Counted from the stretch's first letter, positions 1-13,243 are shown. The stretch: DNA of 64,000 nucleotides from Colius striatus (GCF_028858725.1 NC_084769.1:14199501-14263500); one strand, 5' to 3'. The notes: generated by a model not told the origin, from the sequence alone. Numbers and translations: made by a program.

Positions 1-1879
1 ACAATAAGTTACTAATTAGGAGATTTAGTCCACCCCTCAAAATTCCTCGATAGACAGAATCATTCTTCTCAGAAATAACCTGGTTTAATCATCAACTCAT
101 ATCCATGTAAGAAAAGCAACATGCATAATTTTTGCCACCTTCCTTTACCCTGATCTTCAAGTATTTTACATTAAACTTATCAATCCTAATAACTGGTATA
201 CTCTATGCTTTAGCTAAATCCAAAATAACATTTTGCAGCCCAAAATAAAGTCTCAGAAAAGTCTGCAAAGTGAACCTGCCTAAGCAAGTTCTTACACAGT
301 TACTTTATTCCAAGTACTGGAAGAAGCAGACAACTTCATATATATATAGAGCATCTACAAAATGTTGCATCATGAAAATGCTGAGATGCAGACCTCAAAT
401 TCACTCAAAGCAAGTTTTTTCTGTTGACTACAAGCAAAAGTGCTTCTCAGGCAATAGCAGATTTATTAAACACCTGCAAGACTCTTAAAAGAAGCCTAAA
501 GCCAAATCACCTACATGTAATACCACACATTTCTTCCACTATTCGAGTATGTAGTCACTTCCTCGAAAGAGCAAGGCATTGATCTGTTGACATTATCCCT
601 CAGCACTGGATACCTTCTGCTTAAACAGTAAGACATACTAATACAAATGAAATAATTCAGCATTTACAACAGCAGAACTAGAAAAAAGTTCTATTTTGCA
701 TGACACCTCCCGCATCTTGCCTAAAACTAGAGGAAAATCTCCCCTTATTGGGCAGAACATTTTCGATCCTTCCCAATGCCTCAGTAAGTCATTTCTTGAA
801 ACTAATTAACCAGTTATCGCTGTCAAATCCCCTCCTGGTGACAGACAATGGAGCATTTGAAACTGGAATTACCTCTCTCAGACTACTAACAGTACCAATT
901 CATGTACTCTCTCACACTACCAACAATCAAAACTCATTATTGTTTAAACTTCTGCAGTGTCAAATTAGTTTCAGAGCATGTTCACCTTTATGTAATCTCA
1001 GCAAAGAACTCCAAGACCCAGTGGATCCAGAACGACTAGCGTAGGAGAAAGTCCCTGAAGAATAGCAGTGAAGTGGCTGTGGAAAGATTTGCAGAGCTAC
1101 TGGTTGTTTTCTGACTTAAATCACCAAGGCTGTCAACATGGAATTAATTATGGAGTGCTTTCCATGTCACTTAAATCATCGGGTATTTGAATTTGGTTTG
1201 AGGCAGCAAAAGTTTCACATGTGCTTTTATGTTAAATTATTTCTTAAAGCTTTACTAAAGTTCTTCCATCTTATATTTAAACAAGTGGCTGTTAAAAAAG
1301 GTGTTGCTTTGTAACAGGTTAATCTTTATGAATCAAAATGAATTTCCCTACACTCAATAAAACTGTGATCTCAAGTGTTTTCCAAAGACACAGTGGAGAT
1401 ACACTTCTATTACATTTGCTGGTGAGAAGTTAACCTTAACTTAGTAGTGGCAACATTCAATTTAAATGAAATTTTTATCCCACTGCTACTCTATGTTGGT
1501 TTTTTTTCCCTCCTTTCCATTTTTGTTCTTTTTTTTCCTTGCAGCAGAGCTCAGATTACCCTCTAAGGACAAATATTTGCAAGCTGCTTAATGGTTACCA
1601 ATGAGCTATTAACAACTCACAAGCAGTCCAGTCAGTGGCTGGTCCTCTCTTCAGGGCACAAATTAAACTCCTTACGGGTTTCTAATTCTGTAAAACCTGA
1701 CTCCTTGATTTACACAGTTTGCTACACTCTGAGGGAAGCAACAGCAAACATCTCACTGCAGGACAATCAACAGCTTATTTAAAAATAAATCATTTTTATA
1801 GGGCAGGCCATCTAGTGGTTTTGCCCCACTTTGGAATGACATAAAAGCATCTTTTGACCACTTTGGTATAAATCGTGCT

Positions 1880-1899
1880 CCCCCCCCCCCCCCCCCCCC
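1880..1899. repeat. Poly-C run (20 C)
   Basis: An uninterrupted C tract with TGCT before it and GCACCCC after it. It reads as poly-G in the EPB41L5 transcript strand. Confidence 0.95.
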
Positions 1900-3139
1900 G
1901 CACCCCTCAAAGGGAAGGAATGCTCCCAAGCATGTCCTAATGATATCTTGTAGTGCTCTTAATTGCAATTGCTAGCTGAGTAGGCATTACGAAGGCTGGA
2001 TTCAGCCCCAGCAGCTCAACAGCAAGGATGGGTAAAGTCAGCTAGGGGTTCACCTCAGCAGGCTGCTCTGTCCCTTCACTGCTGGGATGAGGTGAGACTG
2101 AGATATCTACCTTGGCCCAAGCATCTGTCACTGCCTAAAAACAGAGAGGTAGTATAGTTATCCTCTTAGAGGTAAAGGTATGTTCATTTAAAAGAAAGAG
2201 CCAACAACTCCATGCTCTCCAACTTGCCCATCTGACGTACAAGCCACTGTCCATACTAGCAACAGCACTGGTGAAGGACATGGGCTAACTACAGCTGGGG
2301 ATGAGACCCTTGTGCCAGGCAAGTACCATCTGAATGGCTCACTTCTTAAGGCATTTCTAAGGATTTTAGTCACAGTCAAGTACTTCAAACTTATAAAACT
2401 CAAAAAAACCCAAAATAAAACAAAAAAATAGCCTTCTGCTCTTCTTTTCTTTGTGATGGAAAGGAGGTCCCTACACAAGATGAACTCAGAAAAAAAGAGA
2501 TTAATAGGCTTTACTTTCATGGCACTTATTAGCCATTGTGTCTCTTTGTACAGCCTTGCGCAGCTGTACAAATGATTATGTTAATATTGCTTATTAACAA
2601 TAATTAACAGTAACTGTTGCCTTCAGTAGCTACCGAAATGCAAAAATCTCTCTTCCTGGCTTTTGTCAACTCATTAGGAGGTTTACCACTCATATCCATA
2701 CCAGTTTCCTAAGAAAGACCCTACTTACCCCTCAGAGAAGCTAGGGATCCCTAGTTAGGATTTACAGCTACCCACTTGCTAAGATGTCACCTCTGCATGT
2801 TTGCAGACCACAGCAGTGTGGGAGCAGATGATGAGCCTGTCCATTTTTTATGAAGTTAATCCTCATTCTCCCAAACGACATGGTGCAAAAAAAAATTAAG
2901 CCATGAGAAAGCTCCAACGGTGAGCTTTAAAGAAAACATATTTAATCTGAGTATCTTGAAAACATCACCTATAGTTAACAGCATTATTTGTATCACCCTT
3001 ATCTTCTTACATCTTTAAGTACTGACCTACAAATGGAGCTGCTCCTCTCCTCAAACTCTAAGCATCAGTCTTTCAAATAACTTTTCCAAAGTCCCCAGTT
3101 AATTTTCTCCTTCGTCTTAAGATGCCATTGGCAGCAAAA

Positions 3140-3225
3140 CACCAGTTCTGCTTTTCTCTCTGATTCATCCCCAGCCTTTGACAACATGGACCATAAAATC
3201 TTGCAGGACTTTGTAAAAAGCCCTG
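3140..3225 (+). repeat. Possible fossil LINE reverse-transcriptase fragment
   Basis: The plus strand translates to DSSPAFDNMDHKIL, resembling the DLSxAFDTVDHxIL motif of CR1/L2-type LINE reverse transcriptases. A preceding VLLFS in a neighbouring frame suggests one small frameshift. Only a short stretch is recognisable, so it is an old, decayed copy if real. Confidence 0.45.
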
Positions 3226-4072
3226 CAGGCTGAAAGGCTGTGGAGAATAATTTCTACCCTAAAAGACAGAGTTTATCAATTCTTTTATTTACCTGATCTC
3301 TTCCAGATGTAGCAAGATAAGCATTTGAGATTAACCTTTTGTTCTGTCATTAACTGTATGTTTACCAGGATACTGCACAGATGGATTTTAATGTACTGTG
3401 CTCAGGGTTATTGACCCTATACATAAAAAAGACAAAGATCCAAAGCATTCATACTTGTCAGTTTACTTTGCCAGAAGTCTCTTATTTTTCCTCTCCCAGA
3501 AAAGTTTACAATCTCTGGTTAAACATTTGATTTCATCCACTCCTGAACCTACTTCCTCATGTTCTTTCCAATACAGAACAGACCCATACTACTTATCCAG
3601 CATTAAGGTCCAGAGAAGAAATACCTCCCACCTGTATACTCTCAAACATTTCACTTTTAATTTGCTGTTCCACCTGAAGGTTTCTTGGGAACAATCTGGT
3701 TAACCAAGGCATCAGAGTCAGTTTTCTTGACTGAGCTCTTTACAGGCACAGTTTGGCAGGAAAGCAGGGCCTCAGACAAAATTCCCTGTTATGCTGCAAG
3801 TGAGGAATGCTGAACCTTTGGGCAACTAAACCAGCCTGCAGCACTGTCCCCAGAAACACAGCAGGCCAAACTGATTACTGATAGCAGCAGCACCTCACTT
3901 CCAACTGCTCCCTTCTTCCCTTTACAGCTGCGCCAGGACATCCTGCATGGCAGCAGGCCCAAACTGTTCACCTGCCGCTAACCCAAAGCGACTGCACCGC
4001 CTGTATGACTCAGTGCAGTCAGTCTGTGATCCTGCTCCTCCTTCCAAAGTGCTGAAACCACTCAGCATGTAC

Positions 4073-4096
4073 TATATATATATATATATATATATA
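4073..4096. repeat. (TA)12 microsatellite
   Basis: An uninterrupted TA dinucleotide repeat of 24 bases within the EPB41L5 intron. Confidence 0.95.
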
Positions 4097-7000
4097 ATTT
4101 ACTATATTTGCCCTACATTCCATCGCAATCTGCCCTTACATCTGGCACCTCAGGAAGCACTGGATCAACCTGCATTATGGCCTGGGCCCGCTTACACCAC
4201 ACAGACAGCACCTCTACTTTGCAACACTCTGGTTGGGATTGCCAGTATCAGTCCCTTAAAGGCCTTCCAGTAGTTGAAATAGTCAAAAAAGCATTTCAAT
4301 GGTTTAAGAGAAAGACAACATGCAAAAAGTTTTGATTCAAAACTTTATAGTCCTAACTCATGCACACAGGCATATGTGTATTTAGTCATTACTTTTGTCA
4401 GCTGATACTCATTCTGAAAATTTAAAAGTCAGTCTTGAACACTTTGAGCACTCATTTTATTCAAAGACTGATTTTCCAGTACTTTTACCTAGATTTTCTT
4501 TTTAAGCAGCATCTGTGCCACAGAGAGCATTCCATATTCCATATTTCCCACTACAAATATTCATAGAGTAGCCACAAATATTCTAGAAGCTTTAAAAAAA
4601 TAAACTAAAAAACCAGAGTGGATTACTAAAAACAACTATCACAATACATCTCTGATCTCATAGTCGGACCAACACAGATCATCTCCCTCCCCACAAAAGC
4701 CATCAGCACTCGTTAACAGTTTGCTGGCAATGTTTTTGGCATTCTAGACAATTTCTTAACTTTCTTGAAAATAATCACTACAAATACAGTCCTTTTTATC
4801 TTATTTTGCAAGCATTTACTCAAAAAACTGTTAACAGCTTTGCTAATTCCTGCTGTTCCACAGAGTTCTTGGACTGGTTTATATAAGATCTTGTTTTAAT
4901 GATATTTCATTATAATAAGGACAAAAACATCCCATTTTGCAGTCTCCATATTAAATTTCATGCATGCATAAGTAAGGAATATTCTAAGATGAAAAACTAC
5001 TTGGAGAGCATTCACTCTCGTAATTCACATTTTTTTACTTTAAGCCAACAGGAAGCTTTTGCTTAAAACTTCAGTTGCACGCACAGAAACTGGAATACAA
5101 TTAATGCTCGATTATCCATGAGAAGATTATGTAAATTGTGGGTTAAGCAGGGTCAGGATTTTTTACCAAAACATCCGTGGCTGCCACACAGTTCAGATGC
5201 TATAAGACATTCTATGCTTCTGTAAGACACCATCCTTACCACCTGCTGCTATTGTAAGGCTGACCTTGCTCCCTCACAGAAAGCTATTAACTTCTTTTTG
5301 AAAGTGCATATTCCAAGTGTATTCTTATAATTTAATTTACATTGTTTATCTTACCTTTTTTTTCCTGTGATCTAGGTTAACTTTTCCTTCTCTCAATTAT
5401 TACTATGGATAGCACAGAATTGACTATTTATCCACAAATATTCAATTTTTATATATTTTAATTTAAAAACCCTCTGGAGTTATCTAGTATTTGAAACAGC
5501 GCTTTACTTGAAAAACTGTTGACAAACATTTTTTGTTCACAGGTAATTTCTAAGCTATTGATGACTCCAATTAAAAACTGCTTGCAAAGAAAAGTACTAC
5601 TGTGGCACCCTCCCCAACTGTGACCACCAGAAGAGCCAGGATTCTGGCTGTTGAGGGGTTCCCAGGGAGCCCAGACTGAGCTCACAGGAGTCTTCAGGGA
5701 CCAAACCAGGGCTGTTCATGGCTTTTGAGCCGTTGGGAATTCCAGAGGTGCAGTGGGGGAAGACTCAGTTTAGTCTTGCATAGAAACAGGATTAAGATAG
5801 GGAATGTCAGCAAAACAAGAGTTCTTGTCCTCTCACTGCTCCTACCACTAAGCAAACATTTCCACCCACAGACTGTAAACAGTTAGAAGAAAAAGAACAA
5901 CCCAGCTTTTGTACAAGTTGAACTCAAGGTAAGCTAACAGTAGAACAGCGTGTATGATGAGCAACATCAAGAGCAGCCCTGGTCACTGACACCATGTATC
6001 TTATAAAAGCTTTTCATAGATAAAATAATAATAAGCTTCTTACTGTTTCACTAAGCACATGGTAAGTCTGAATCCCTGAATGCATTTGTACAAAGATAAA
6101 AAACTTTTAAAAAGTGGTAACAGATGAGGTCAAAACACGACTTTATTACCTGAGATGAAGGTGGGAAAAAAAAAAACACACACCTTTTGATCTGCCCCAA
6201 AAGAACGTTGATAACTCACATGAAGTTCATGCCTCCCATTTTGAACACAGCAAAGCGAGAGTAAATAGCAGACAACACTGACATTCTTCAGTCATTGACA
6301 TGGCTAAGAACTAAGATTACTTAAAAAGTATCCAGTTTGTGTACTATGTAGGACTGTAGCTTTGATGAACATTTCAAGTCAGGCAATTTTGTAATGAAAA
6401 ATAACAGAAGAAATAGAAAAGCAGATAGATTGAGTGGCTTGACAGACACTATAGATAAGATCAGTGGACAAAAACCAGAGTTACTCTCAAATTCTGGCTC
6501 TTTGTTTAATAAATTAAATCTCAGGCGCACCATGTACAACAAGTGCCTTCTGTCTCATCGTCAATGTTCATTTTAAAAAATCGGGTTTTGCTGTGTAAAA
6601 CGTGTTTGGCTTACAGTGTAACACTCCCTGTGGTTGTTTCCCCTCCTGGAACCCCTTTTTAAGAATAAAAAATTAAACGGAAATTCAACCACCTCAGATT
6701 TAATGATATGAATGACCATTAACTCCAGAACACTCTTCTTTGAGTAGCAAATTCACTGCAAGGGTATTTGGCTCAAGGAGCATTTTAAACAAGCACAAGC
6801 CTGATACTGCTTCTAAATGCTTCTTCAACACATTTGGGGAGGCACATGGGGAACCAGATTGGAGAATCGCTCCAGCTGGAAAGCAGCATAACAAAATTAT
6901 ACTGATTATTTTCAGCCACAGCATTTTCTTGACTTAATTTACTGCCTGGCTGCCAAAAAACCTGTTTCTTCTGCCAAAGGGTATGTGAAAACAAGGACAA

Positions 7001-9165
7001 ATGCAATAATGAAAGCAACATCTTTTCTTCCTGTGGCAGCAACAACTTATGCCACTGTAAAGTATTTACGTAGCCACGGATTAAAAAAAAAGTACACCAT
7101 TCATTCCTCCCGAGATAACTCTTTGAGGGTGAACTAACCTGTTTGCTAAGTGATTCACTCTTAAGAAACTCTTTCTGGGTTTTGGTTTTTGTTGTTTTTA
7201 AAGAAATCAATCTCATAGAACTTAGGCAGACAATAGGACCATGCACAACTGAAGTGGCAGACCCGAGGGCACTTCTTTGAGCTAACAAGAATTCATTTTA
7301 AACCAAATCTACTGCTAAATTAACAGAATCAGTCTTGGAAAAGGCTTTAGGCTAAAGGAGAATAATAATTCTCACGGAAAGTTTCTGTAAAAGAAAAAAA
7401 ATCTCTATATAAACACATTTGTTTTTAACTTAGCTTTAGACTTTGGAAAGCAACATTGTTTTGCCAGGATTTTGTACCCTCTAGTTTATCCCATCTCCCC
7501 GACATTTTTCCTACATCTCCTCTTTCAGTTAAGTCCAAACTACAAAGGATACAAGTGGAGACACAAGAACAAACTAAGGAGTTTGAAGTGAAACATTTAC
7601 TCTAATTTATTGTATTTTAATCGCCAAAGGAACTGGTATACACCAGCCATTGACAATTCACTGTAATTACTGCATCTAACCATGTAGATTTAGCATATTT
7701 GTTTCTTGTAACTCATAACTTATACATCCACAGATATAGACTTATGTTGACTTATAAATTAAAAAAAAAAAAACAAGAACAAAAAAGTTTTCTCTAGAAA
7801 TAGTTACTACTGGCACCCTGATCTAAGTTTTATAGTCCAGATGGCAGGTCACGACACCTCTTCAGGTTCAATCTATGCTTCTCAAACTCTTAGAAATGTT
7901 GTTAGAGGCGCCAGGAATTTGCCTACAGAGCCAACTCCAGCTCCAAAGATTACTGTTCTGGTTATGTGGGGACATCAATTTAAACTTGAGCACTTTTTAA
8001 GTATAACTCTTGCTACAAAGTGTTTGTGGGCATTCCTGGCCACAAATCAAACATCCTAGGCACTAAGCGGAACTAGATGTGTTCATTACATTGTTTCATA
8101 TATGCACAATTAAGTTTTACTTCCCTCTATAAACGTCTGTCTGTACAGTCAGTACTCAAAGGTGCCAAACTATTTCTTTAACTCTAGATTACTTGAGGTT
8201 CTAGATATTGCAAGAGTTATTTCCTCTCATTATGTCAACACACTCAACGCTCCAAGTTGAGCCTTCCTTACACTACCTAAAGTTATAAACACTCTGGAAT
8301 TGTACTTAAAATAATAAAGGTAGGAAAAAAAAGCTATTTCAAGAACAACTGCTGTACACACTCTTCCCAGACAGCAGCTCCAATATCAGCACAACTGCTA
8401 CTACAGCCAAATCTGACACAACTAGTCAGAAAGTCCTGCAGACCCACAACCTCTCAAGTCACTAACTGTAACATATGGTAAAGGAAAAACAAAATCCATC
8501 TCTGCTATTGCTACTGTTCAGCCTGTTGGCCAAAACCAGGTATGTAATTCAGTAGAGCAGAACAGCCAAGTATATGCTAAGGGACCTTTAGAAATGTAAA
8601 ACAACAGCTAACATCTCACTCCCAATAAAGCATTAAGTTACAAGGCAATCCTTGTTATACAATCTGCCCTGAGGAGAGGAAAGAAGTAGAATTCTCTTCC
8701 CCTCCTCTATCAAGTTAACATCAAAAACTTCATCCACTCCTTAACACAAATCAAAACAAACAAAACCAACACAGAAACTACTGCTAGTACTTCTGCTCAT
8801 CCTTCCTCTTCAACAGACTGACAGCAAGAGATTTACTTTTCTCCTCAAGACACATACACAGCTTACTGAAAAGAGGATCCAGTTCACCTTTAAAATGTTA
8901 CTGTTTCCAAGTTAAGCCATAGCACAACACTTGTGTTAACACACTAGGAAGCATTTAACGTATAAAGCCGAGTGATATCTAACTCTCTAGTTTCAGTGTT
9001 AACTGTTCCTTCAGTACCTTTTTATGACAAGTAACTTAGTGGTCGTGGAGTCACCAAGTCAGTTGCTACAACAAATAGATATGCCCTCACCTAACTTATA
9101 AACAACAAAGGACACAAACAAGTTGATACAAGAGCATTTGAAAACCAAACTTGTATCACTCGTAC

Positions 9166-9345
9166 CGGTAAGTCCACGCTGACATCTGTTCCGTCCAGCA
9201 GGGCCACTCGGCAAGTAATGATGGATTTTGCATCCCCAGCTGCAGGGATGTGGGTTGCAGCTCTCTGGGCCTCTCTCAGCCGCTCCTTCTCTGCATGCTT
9301 ACGCATAGACCGCCGTCCAAGGGTTCGACGGAAAAAGCTCAGCAT
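9166..9345 (-). CDS. EPB41L5: EPB41L5, band 4.1-like protein 5, first coding exon
   Basis: EPB41L5 is a FERM-domain adaptor at the lateral membrane. In the family it binds Crumbs proteins and p120-catenin and promotes actomyosin contractility and epithelial-mesenchymal transition. This exon encodes residues 1-60. It begins [20 protein letters not shown], a basic N-terminal stretch, and ends [20 protein letters not shown], the first strands of the FERM F1 lobe. The exon body runs to 9350: acceptor TTTCATAG, then five untranslated bases CAAAG, then ATG at 9343-9345. The open frame extends further 5' through the intron (MFPANF...), but the acceptor and family conservation fix this start. The donor is CCG|GTACGA at 9165. 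The next exon (KKAKGQELF-type sequence) is not in the window. The gene follows PTPN4 head to tail on the same strand. Confidence 0.96.
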
Positions 9346-9350
9346 CTTTG

Positions 9351-10311
9351 CTATGAAACACGAGATGGAGAAAGAATAAGTTATCATCAGCTTTTCACAG
9401 AAGAAAAGGGAAAAAAAATGCCTGAATTTAAAGTTCGCAGGAAACACCAGACTTGGATAAAGAACCGCTTGAGATTTAAACAGCTGTTACACTTGTTTGC
9501 ATTTAAATACCCCTACACTCTTTAGCTACTTCGAAAAATACCTGCCTCAACCCTTGGATGGCACTTGGGGTGATTTGGGGGACAATATGAAAGCTTGTTA
9601 GGGAAAAACAAAACAGCGATCGTGTAGATCTATAATTAATTGCAATCTTTGGCTAATACAAAACACTAATGCACTCAGTAACGAGACGGTGATGTTGTCC
9701 CAAGTTGGAAAACAACTCATAACTACATACCACACCAGCAACTCTCTTGGCCGACACACTCCATCGCTCTCACCAAAAAAATAGATACACATGGCCTTTC
9801 CCGCCCCAGCACTGCGCTCGCAGACCTGCGACTGGCGCCGGGCCTCCCGAACACAGGCTGCTGGCCGAGAGGCTCCCGACCCCTGCGGCCGCGGCCGCGC
9901 CGCCGCTCAGCGGCACACACCCGGCGCCCGGTGACGAGCCGGCCCCGCGCCCCAGCGACCGCCCGGTTTGGTTTCCCCGACTGCAGCCCAGCCCGCGCGC
10001 ACGGCGGTGCCCAACCGCCTCCCCGGGGCAGCCCCGGCCAGGAACGGCGCCCCGCACCGCTCCAACCCGCCCCCCTGCCCCTAGCCCACGCTGTCCGGGT
10101 GGCCCTGCCCTTACATAACGCCCCGACCCCGGCGTCAGCCTCAACCGCGGCCCGCGGCCCCACTCCCGCGCCGCCTCCCCGCGGCCTCGCCTCAGGGGTC
10201 GCGCCGCGCCCTCCCCCGCCGCGGTGGCGGCCGCTGGAGCTGGGGCACGGCGCCGCCGACCCTCCGTGTGGCGGCTGGCGACAGTCGCAGCGGGCTCCCC
10301 GCGCCTCTTAC
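9351..10311 (-). other. EPB41L5: EPB41L5 first intron
   Basis: This is the sequence between the candidate first-exon donor and the first coding exon acceptor. Its right half is the CpG island and its left part is AT-rich. No other exon is seen. Confidence 0.6.
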
Positions 10312-10530
10312 CTGGCTGGCTGGCGGGCGGCCCCGCGGCTCGGGCGGCGGGAGCGGCGGAGCCGGCGGCGGCGGGAGCGCGTCCCGGCGGCGGCTCCTCA
10401 GGGCCCTGGGGGCGGGCAGGGGGCGGCGGCGAGGGAGACCCCGGGAGGGGGCGGGCCTCGGAACATGGCGGAGCGATGTGGGAGGCCCTTAAACGGGCGA
10501 CAACTCGCCCTCCCTTTCCTCTTCTCCCCG
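10312..10530 (-). other. EPB41L5: Candidate EPB41L5 untranslated first exon (donor at 10312)
   Basis: A strong minus-strand splice donor CAG|GTAAGAG lies with its last exon base at 10312, about 960 bp before the acceptor of the first coding exon. The 5' limit is not visible; the given right end is arbitrary within the CpG island. It is the best candidate for the main noncoding exon 1. Confidence 0.5.
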
Positions 10531-10539
10531 CTCCCTCAC

Positions 10540-10650
10540 CTGGCGGCTTCCGCTGCTGCTTCCTCCCGCTCAGCCTAGAAGGGAAAATCGAGGCGAGAGA
10601 AGGCAGGGAAGGACGGCAGAGACTGGGATGGAGAGCGGCAGGCGCGGAGA
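10540..10650 (-). other. EPB41L5: Candidate alternative EPB41L5 first exon (donor at 10540)
   Basis: There is a minus-strand donor CCAG|GTGAGG with the last exon base at 10540, preceded by purine-rich GC sequence. The 5' limit is unknown. It could be an alternative to the 10312 donor, or an upstream exon. Confidence 0.35.
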
Positions 10651-10929
10651 GCACGCTTTCACGCCGAGCACCGGTGCCACCGCCCCTTTAAAGGGGCGGA
10701 TACCAGCAGGGAAGGGGCGCCCCGGCCCCAGCCAGGTGGTTTCGCCCAGCGGAGGGCCGGCGCGGGGGGGCGGACGGGCTGCGGCGCGGCCCACGTGCTG
10801 CCCGGGGAGGGGGGCGGCAGGCAGCGCGACGTGAGCGCGGCGCCAGGAGCGGGACGGGCGGGACGGGGCAGGCCGGGGCTCCTCGCCGCCGCCCGGCCGT
10901 GTGAGCCTGCGGGACGGCTTACACCTTAC

Positions 10930-11030
10930 CTCGGGAATTTTTGCCAGCACGTGGTGGAAGTGACCCTGAGGCAGGGCCGTCCAAGCCCTCGGCTCGGCGG
11001 CAGGGACGAGAAACCTCAGACTAACACGCT
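10930..11030 (-). other. EPB41L5: Candidate alternative EPB41L5 first exon (donor at 10930)
   Basis: There is a minus-strand donor GAG|GTAAGG with the last exon base at 10930, at the right edge of the CpG island and next to a CACGTG E-box. The 5' limit is unknown. It is a possible distal first exon. Confidence 0.3.
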
Positions 11031-13243
11031 CGTAAACCATAAAGTTTAGATGAAAAAGGTCTCTCGAAACAGCCGCTACAAAGATAATTAGACAGGTAGC
11101 GAGTGCATGAAGCAGAACCACCCTAGCAACCCGCAGCGATGGTATTGAAAACACCGAAATCCGATTGTGATGATACAATGCAGTTTATTTTCTCGTGTCC
11201 TTTGAGAACACCAACTCCGTTTGTCCCAGCGATCCAGACTTTTGTAATTTTTCTTATACATTGCTCGAGCCCAAGGGGAAAAGCCCTGCTCAATGGCATT
11301 AGCAATTGCGAAGGGCTGCACCTCACTCTGTATTTTCTTTTAGAACACAAATACTAGCTTGAACACAAATAATTAAGATCTGCAAAGAAAACTCTAGGAA
11401 AGGCAACAGAAACTCTGCGAAGTATATTGCCAGCTAACAGTGACTGCTCTGGGTAAACAAGCTCCAAGCTCCAGACTCCTTCAAAGCCCCAGGATAAATT
11501 TGGAATCCAGCCAATGCAGCAGTCCAGGAAAGCAGACTCTCCCTTGTTACTGGGACTGCTTTTCTAATGGTAACAACCTTGCTGCACTGGCTATTGAGAT
11601 CCCAGCTGACGTAAGCCCTCACTCACCTGCTAAGAGGAGGAACTGGCATCATGAAACATACATTAGTACATGGCAAAGACAAAATCAGCTCCAGTGTGTC
11701 AACACACTCTGAGCTAGCTTGACGTCATTTGCTGAAATGGAAAAAAAACCCCTCCAAAACTTGACAAGCAATTGCCAAAAAAGCAACAGAATGATTTTAA
11801 TGTTACATGTCAATTTATCAGCACCTGTGTGTTGACAACAGAGCAATCCTCCAGCCACAAGAAGGAGAAAGGTAAGCTCAGGGCAAGGGTGAGATTCAGG
11901 TTCATGCCTGGTTATTTACTCAGAAACATACATCACAAAACAGGGGAATTTAGATACTCTTTATCAGAGGAGCAGGGACTGTCTTTGCTCTGGGTTGTCT
12001 GTCCTGAAATACATGTGGGAGTTTGCAATGAAGTTCCCAAAGAAAACATACAAAATGTTATTATATTTAAAGGGGTAAAGAAATTCACTTGGAGGTTTTC
12101 AAATATCCAATGAATTCAGTGCAGATCATCTAACTGATCACTTACACAACAAGGAGGCTGAGTTTTTGTGGAGATCTCCATCACATAAATAAGTCTCCTT
12201 GCCACTAAGTCTACACCAATTCAAATCTTCCCATTAGACAAAGCATTCTGAAGAATAACCTGATTCTTAGAGGTTGTCTCTAAATTTTCTGCCCATCTTT
12301 CATTGTTTCCTCAATTGAGCTCCTTTCCACACTGTCACTCACAAGCTCCCCCTTGTCACCACCAAGAACTCCGTTATTCCCAGCTTCCTTTATGTAGCTT
12401 CAGTGACATAAATATATTGGCTCATTTTTGCTCTTCCTACTTCACAGCAGCCTATTGCTACTCTTCATGTAATTAAGTCTACTCTTTGCTCACCATTTGC
12501 TACTCAGATATTGCCTAAATATATGTACATACAACTGTTATCTGTGACTTGTCTTCCATCTTTCTATTGCAGTTTAAATAAATCTCTTCCTACTTAATAC
12601 CTCTTCTGTCTTCCGTTTCTGTCCTTTCCTTCCCAGTAGTTTATCTTTCTGTACTTCAAATCCAAACACCTCATTCTCACTTTCAAGTCCTACATTAATC
12701 AGCCAAATGAAGAACACAGGGGTCTCAGACTCTCATCCCTCCCTAGATCTTTGTCTTGTCTCTTAAGTCCTTTCATCATCTTTTCCTGCTTTTGCTTTGA
12801 ACACCCCCACTCTTTTTGGCAGCAAATATCACAAGCTTCCATCTGGAATTTCTGTTCTTCACATCAGTATTCCTCATACTCTCAGTTTTGTGATCAGGCT
12901 GTAATCTCTACTGAATACCAACTCTACAACACTCACTGGACAAAAGGTAAATAGTTACTCTAGAGCAAAACCTACAATATACATTTTCCGGTTAAAAAAC
13001 TTTGGCTGATACTATCCTGCTGTTTGAGTAACCCAGCAATTTCATTCCTGACAATCCAGCATCATCTTCTAAGTGCTCAGTGCACAGGGCTGTATTTGTG
13101 GCATACAATATCAAAAAGTAAAACACAAGATGAAGATGATCTGGCACCAGAAGCACATAAAAGTAGCAGAGCAAACCCAAATGTACAATAGCAAGAAGAC
13201 AGCAAAAAAAAAAAAAATTAAACTTTAAATTACTAAAGCACAT
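10991..13243. other. Intergenic sequence upstream of EPB41L5
   Basis: Right of the CpG island the composition falls back to AT-rich. I see no exon, RNA gene or clear repeat. The 12,280-12,900 part is pyrimidine-rich on the plus strand. Upstream enhancers may exist here, but nothing in the sequence identifies one. Confidence 0.5.

Larger units (their letters stand above)
1..9165 (-). other. EPB41L5: EPB41L5 intron after the first coding exon
   Basis: I looked on the minus strand for the following FERM exon (KKAKGQELFDQIM-like) and found nothing, so all of this is intron. It contains a 20-base C run (1880-1899), a TA repeat (4073-4096) and a possible fossil LINE reverse-transcriptase fragment (about 3140-3225). 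The remainder is AT-rich unique sequence with no supported feature. Confidence 0.75.
9770..10990 (-). promoter_or_regulatory. EPB41L5: CpG-island promoter of EPB41L5
   Basis: About 1.2 kb that is extremely GC- and CpG-rich compared with the AT-rich flanks, without a TATA box in an obvious place. It contains many GGGCGG-type Sp1 sites, a YY1-like AACATGGCGG at 10462-10471, two CACGTG E-boxes (10792-10797 and 10948-10953), and an ETS-like CGGAAG on the minus strand near 10550. It lies directly upstream of the EPB41L5 first coding exon and holds minus-strand splice donors, so it is the gene's promoter. Long plus- and minus-strand open frames here come from GC-rich composition, not coding. Exact start sites cannot be read. 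Confidence 0.88.

Noticed and set aside
700..1044. 114-residue plus-strand frame
   Set aside because: No recognisable domain and no supporting context inside the EPB41L5 intron; a chance frame.
6785..7288. 167-residue minus-strand frame
   Set aside because: It lies in the EPB41L5 intron in the gene direction but does not match EPB41L5. It shows no splice borders of the expected phase and no known motif.
9723..11178. Many long open frames on both strands in the GC-rich block
   Set aside because: They overlap on both strands, are low-complexity Ala/Gly/Pro/Arg-rich, and cross the candidate splice donors. CpG islands produce such frames by composition.
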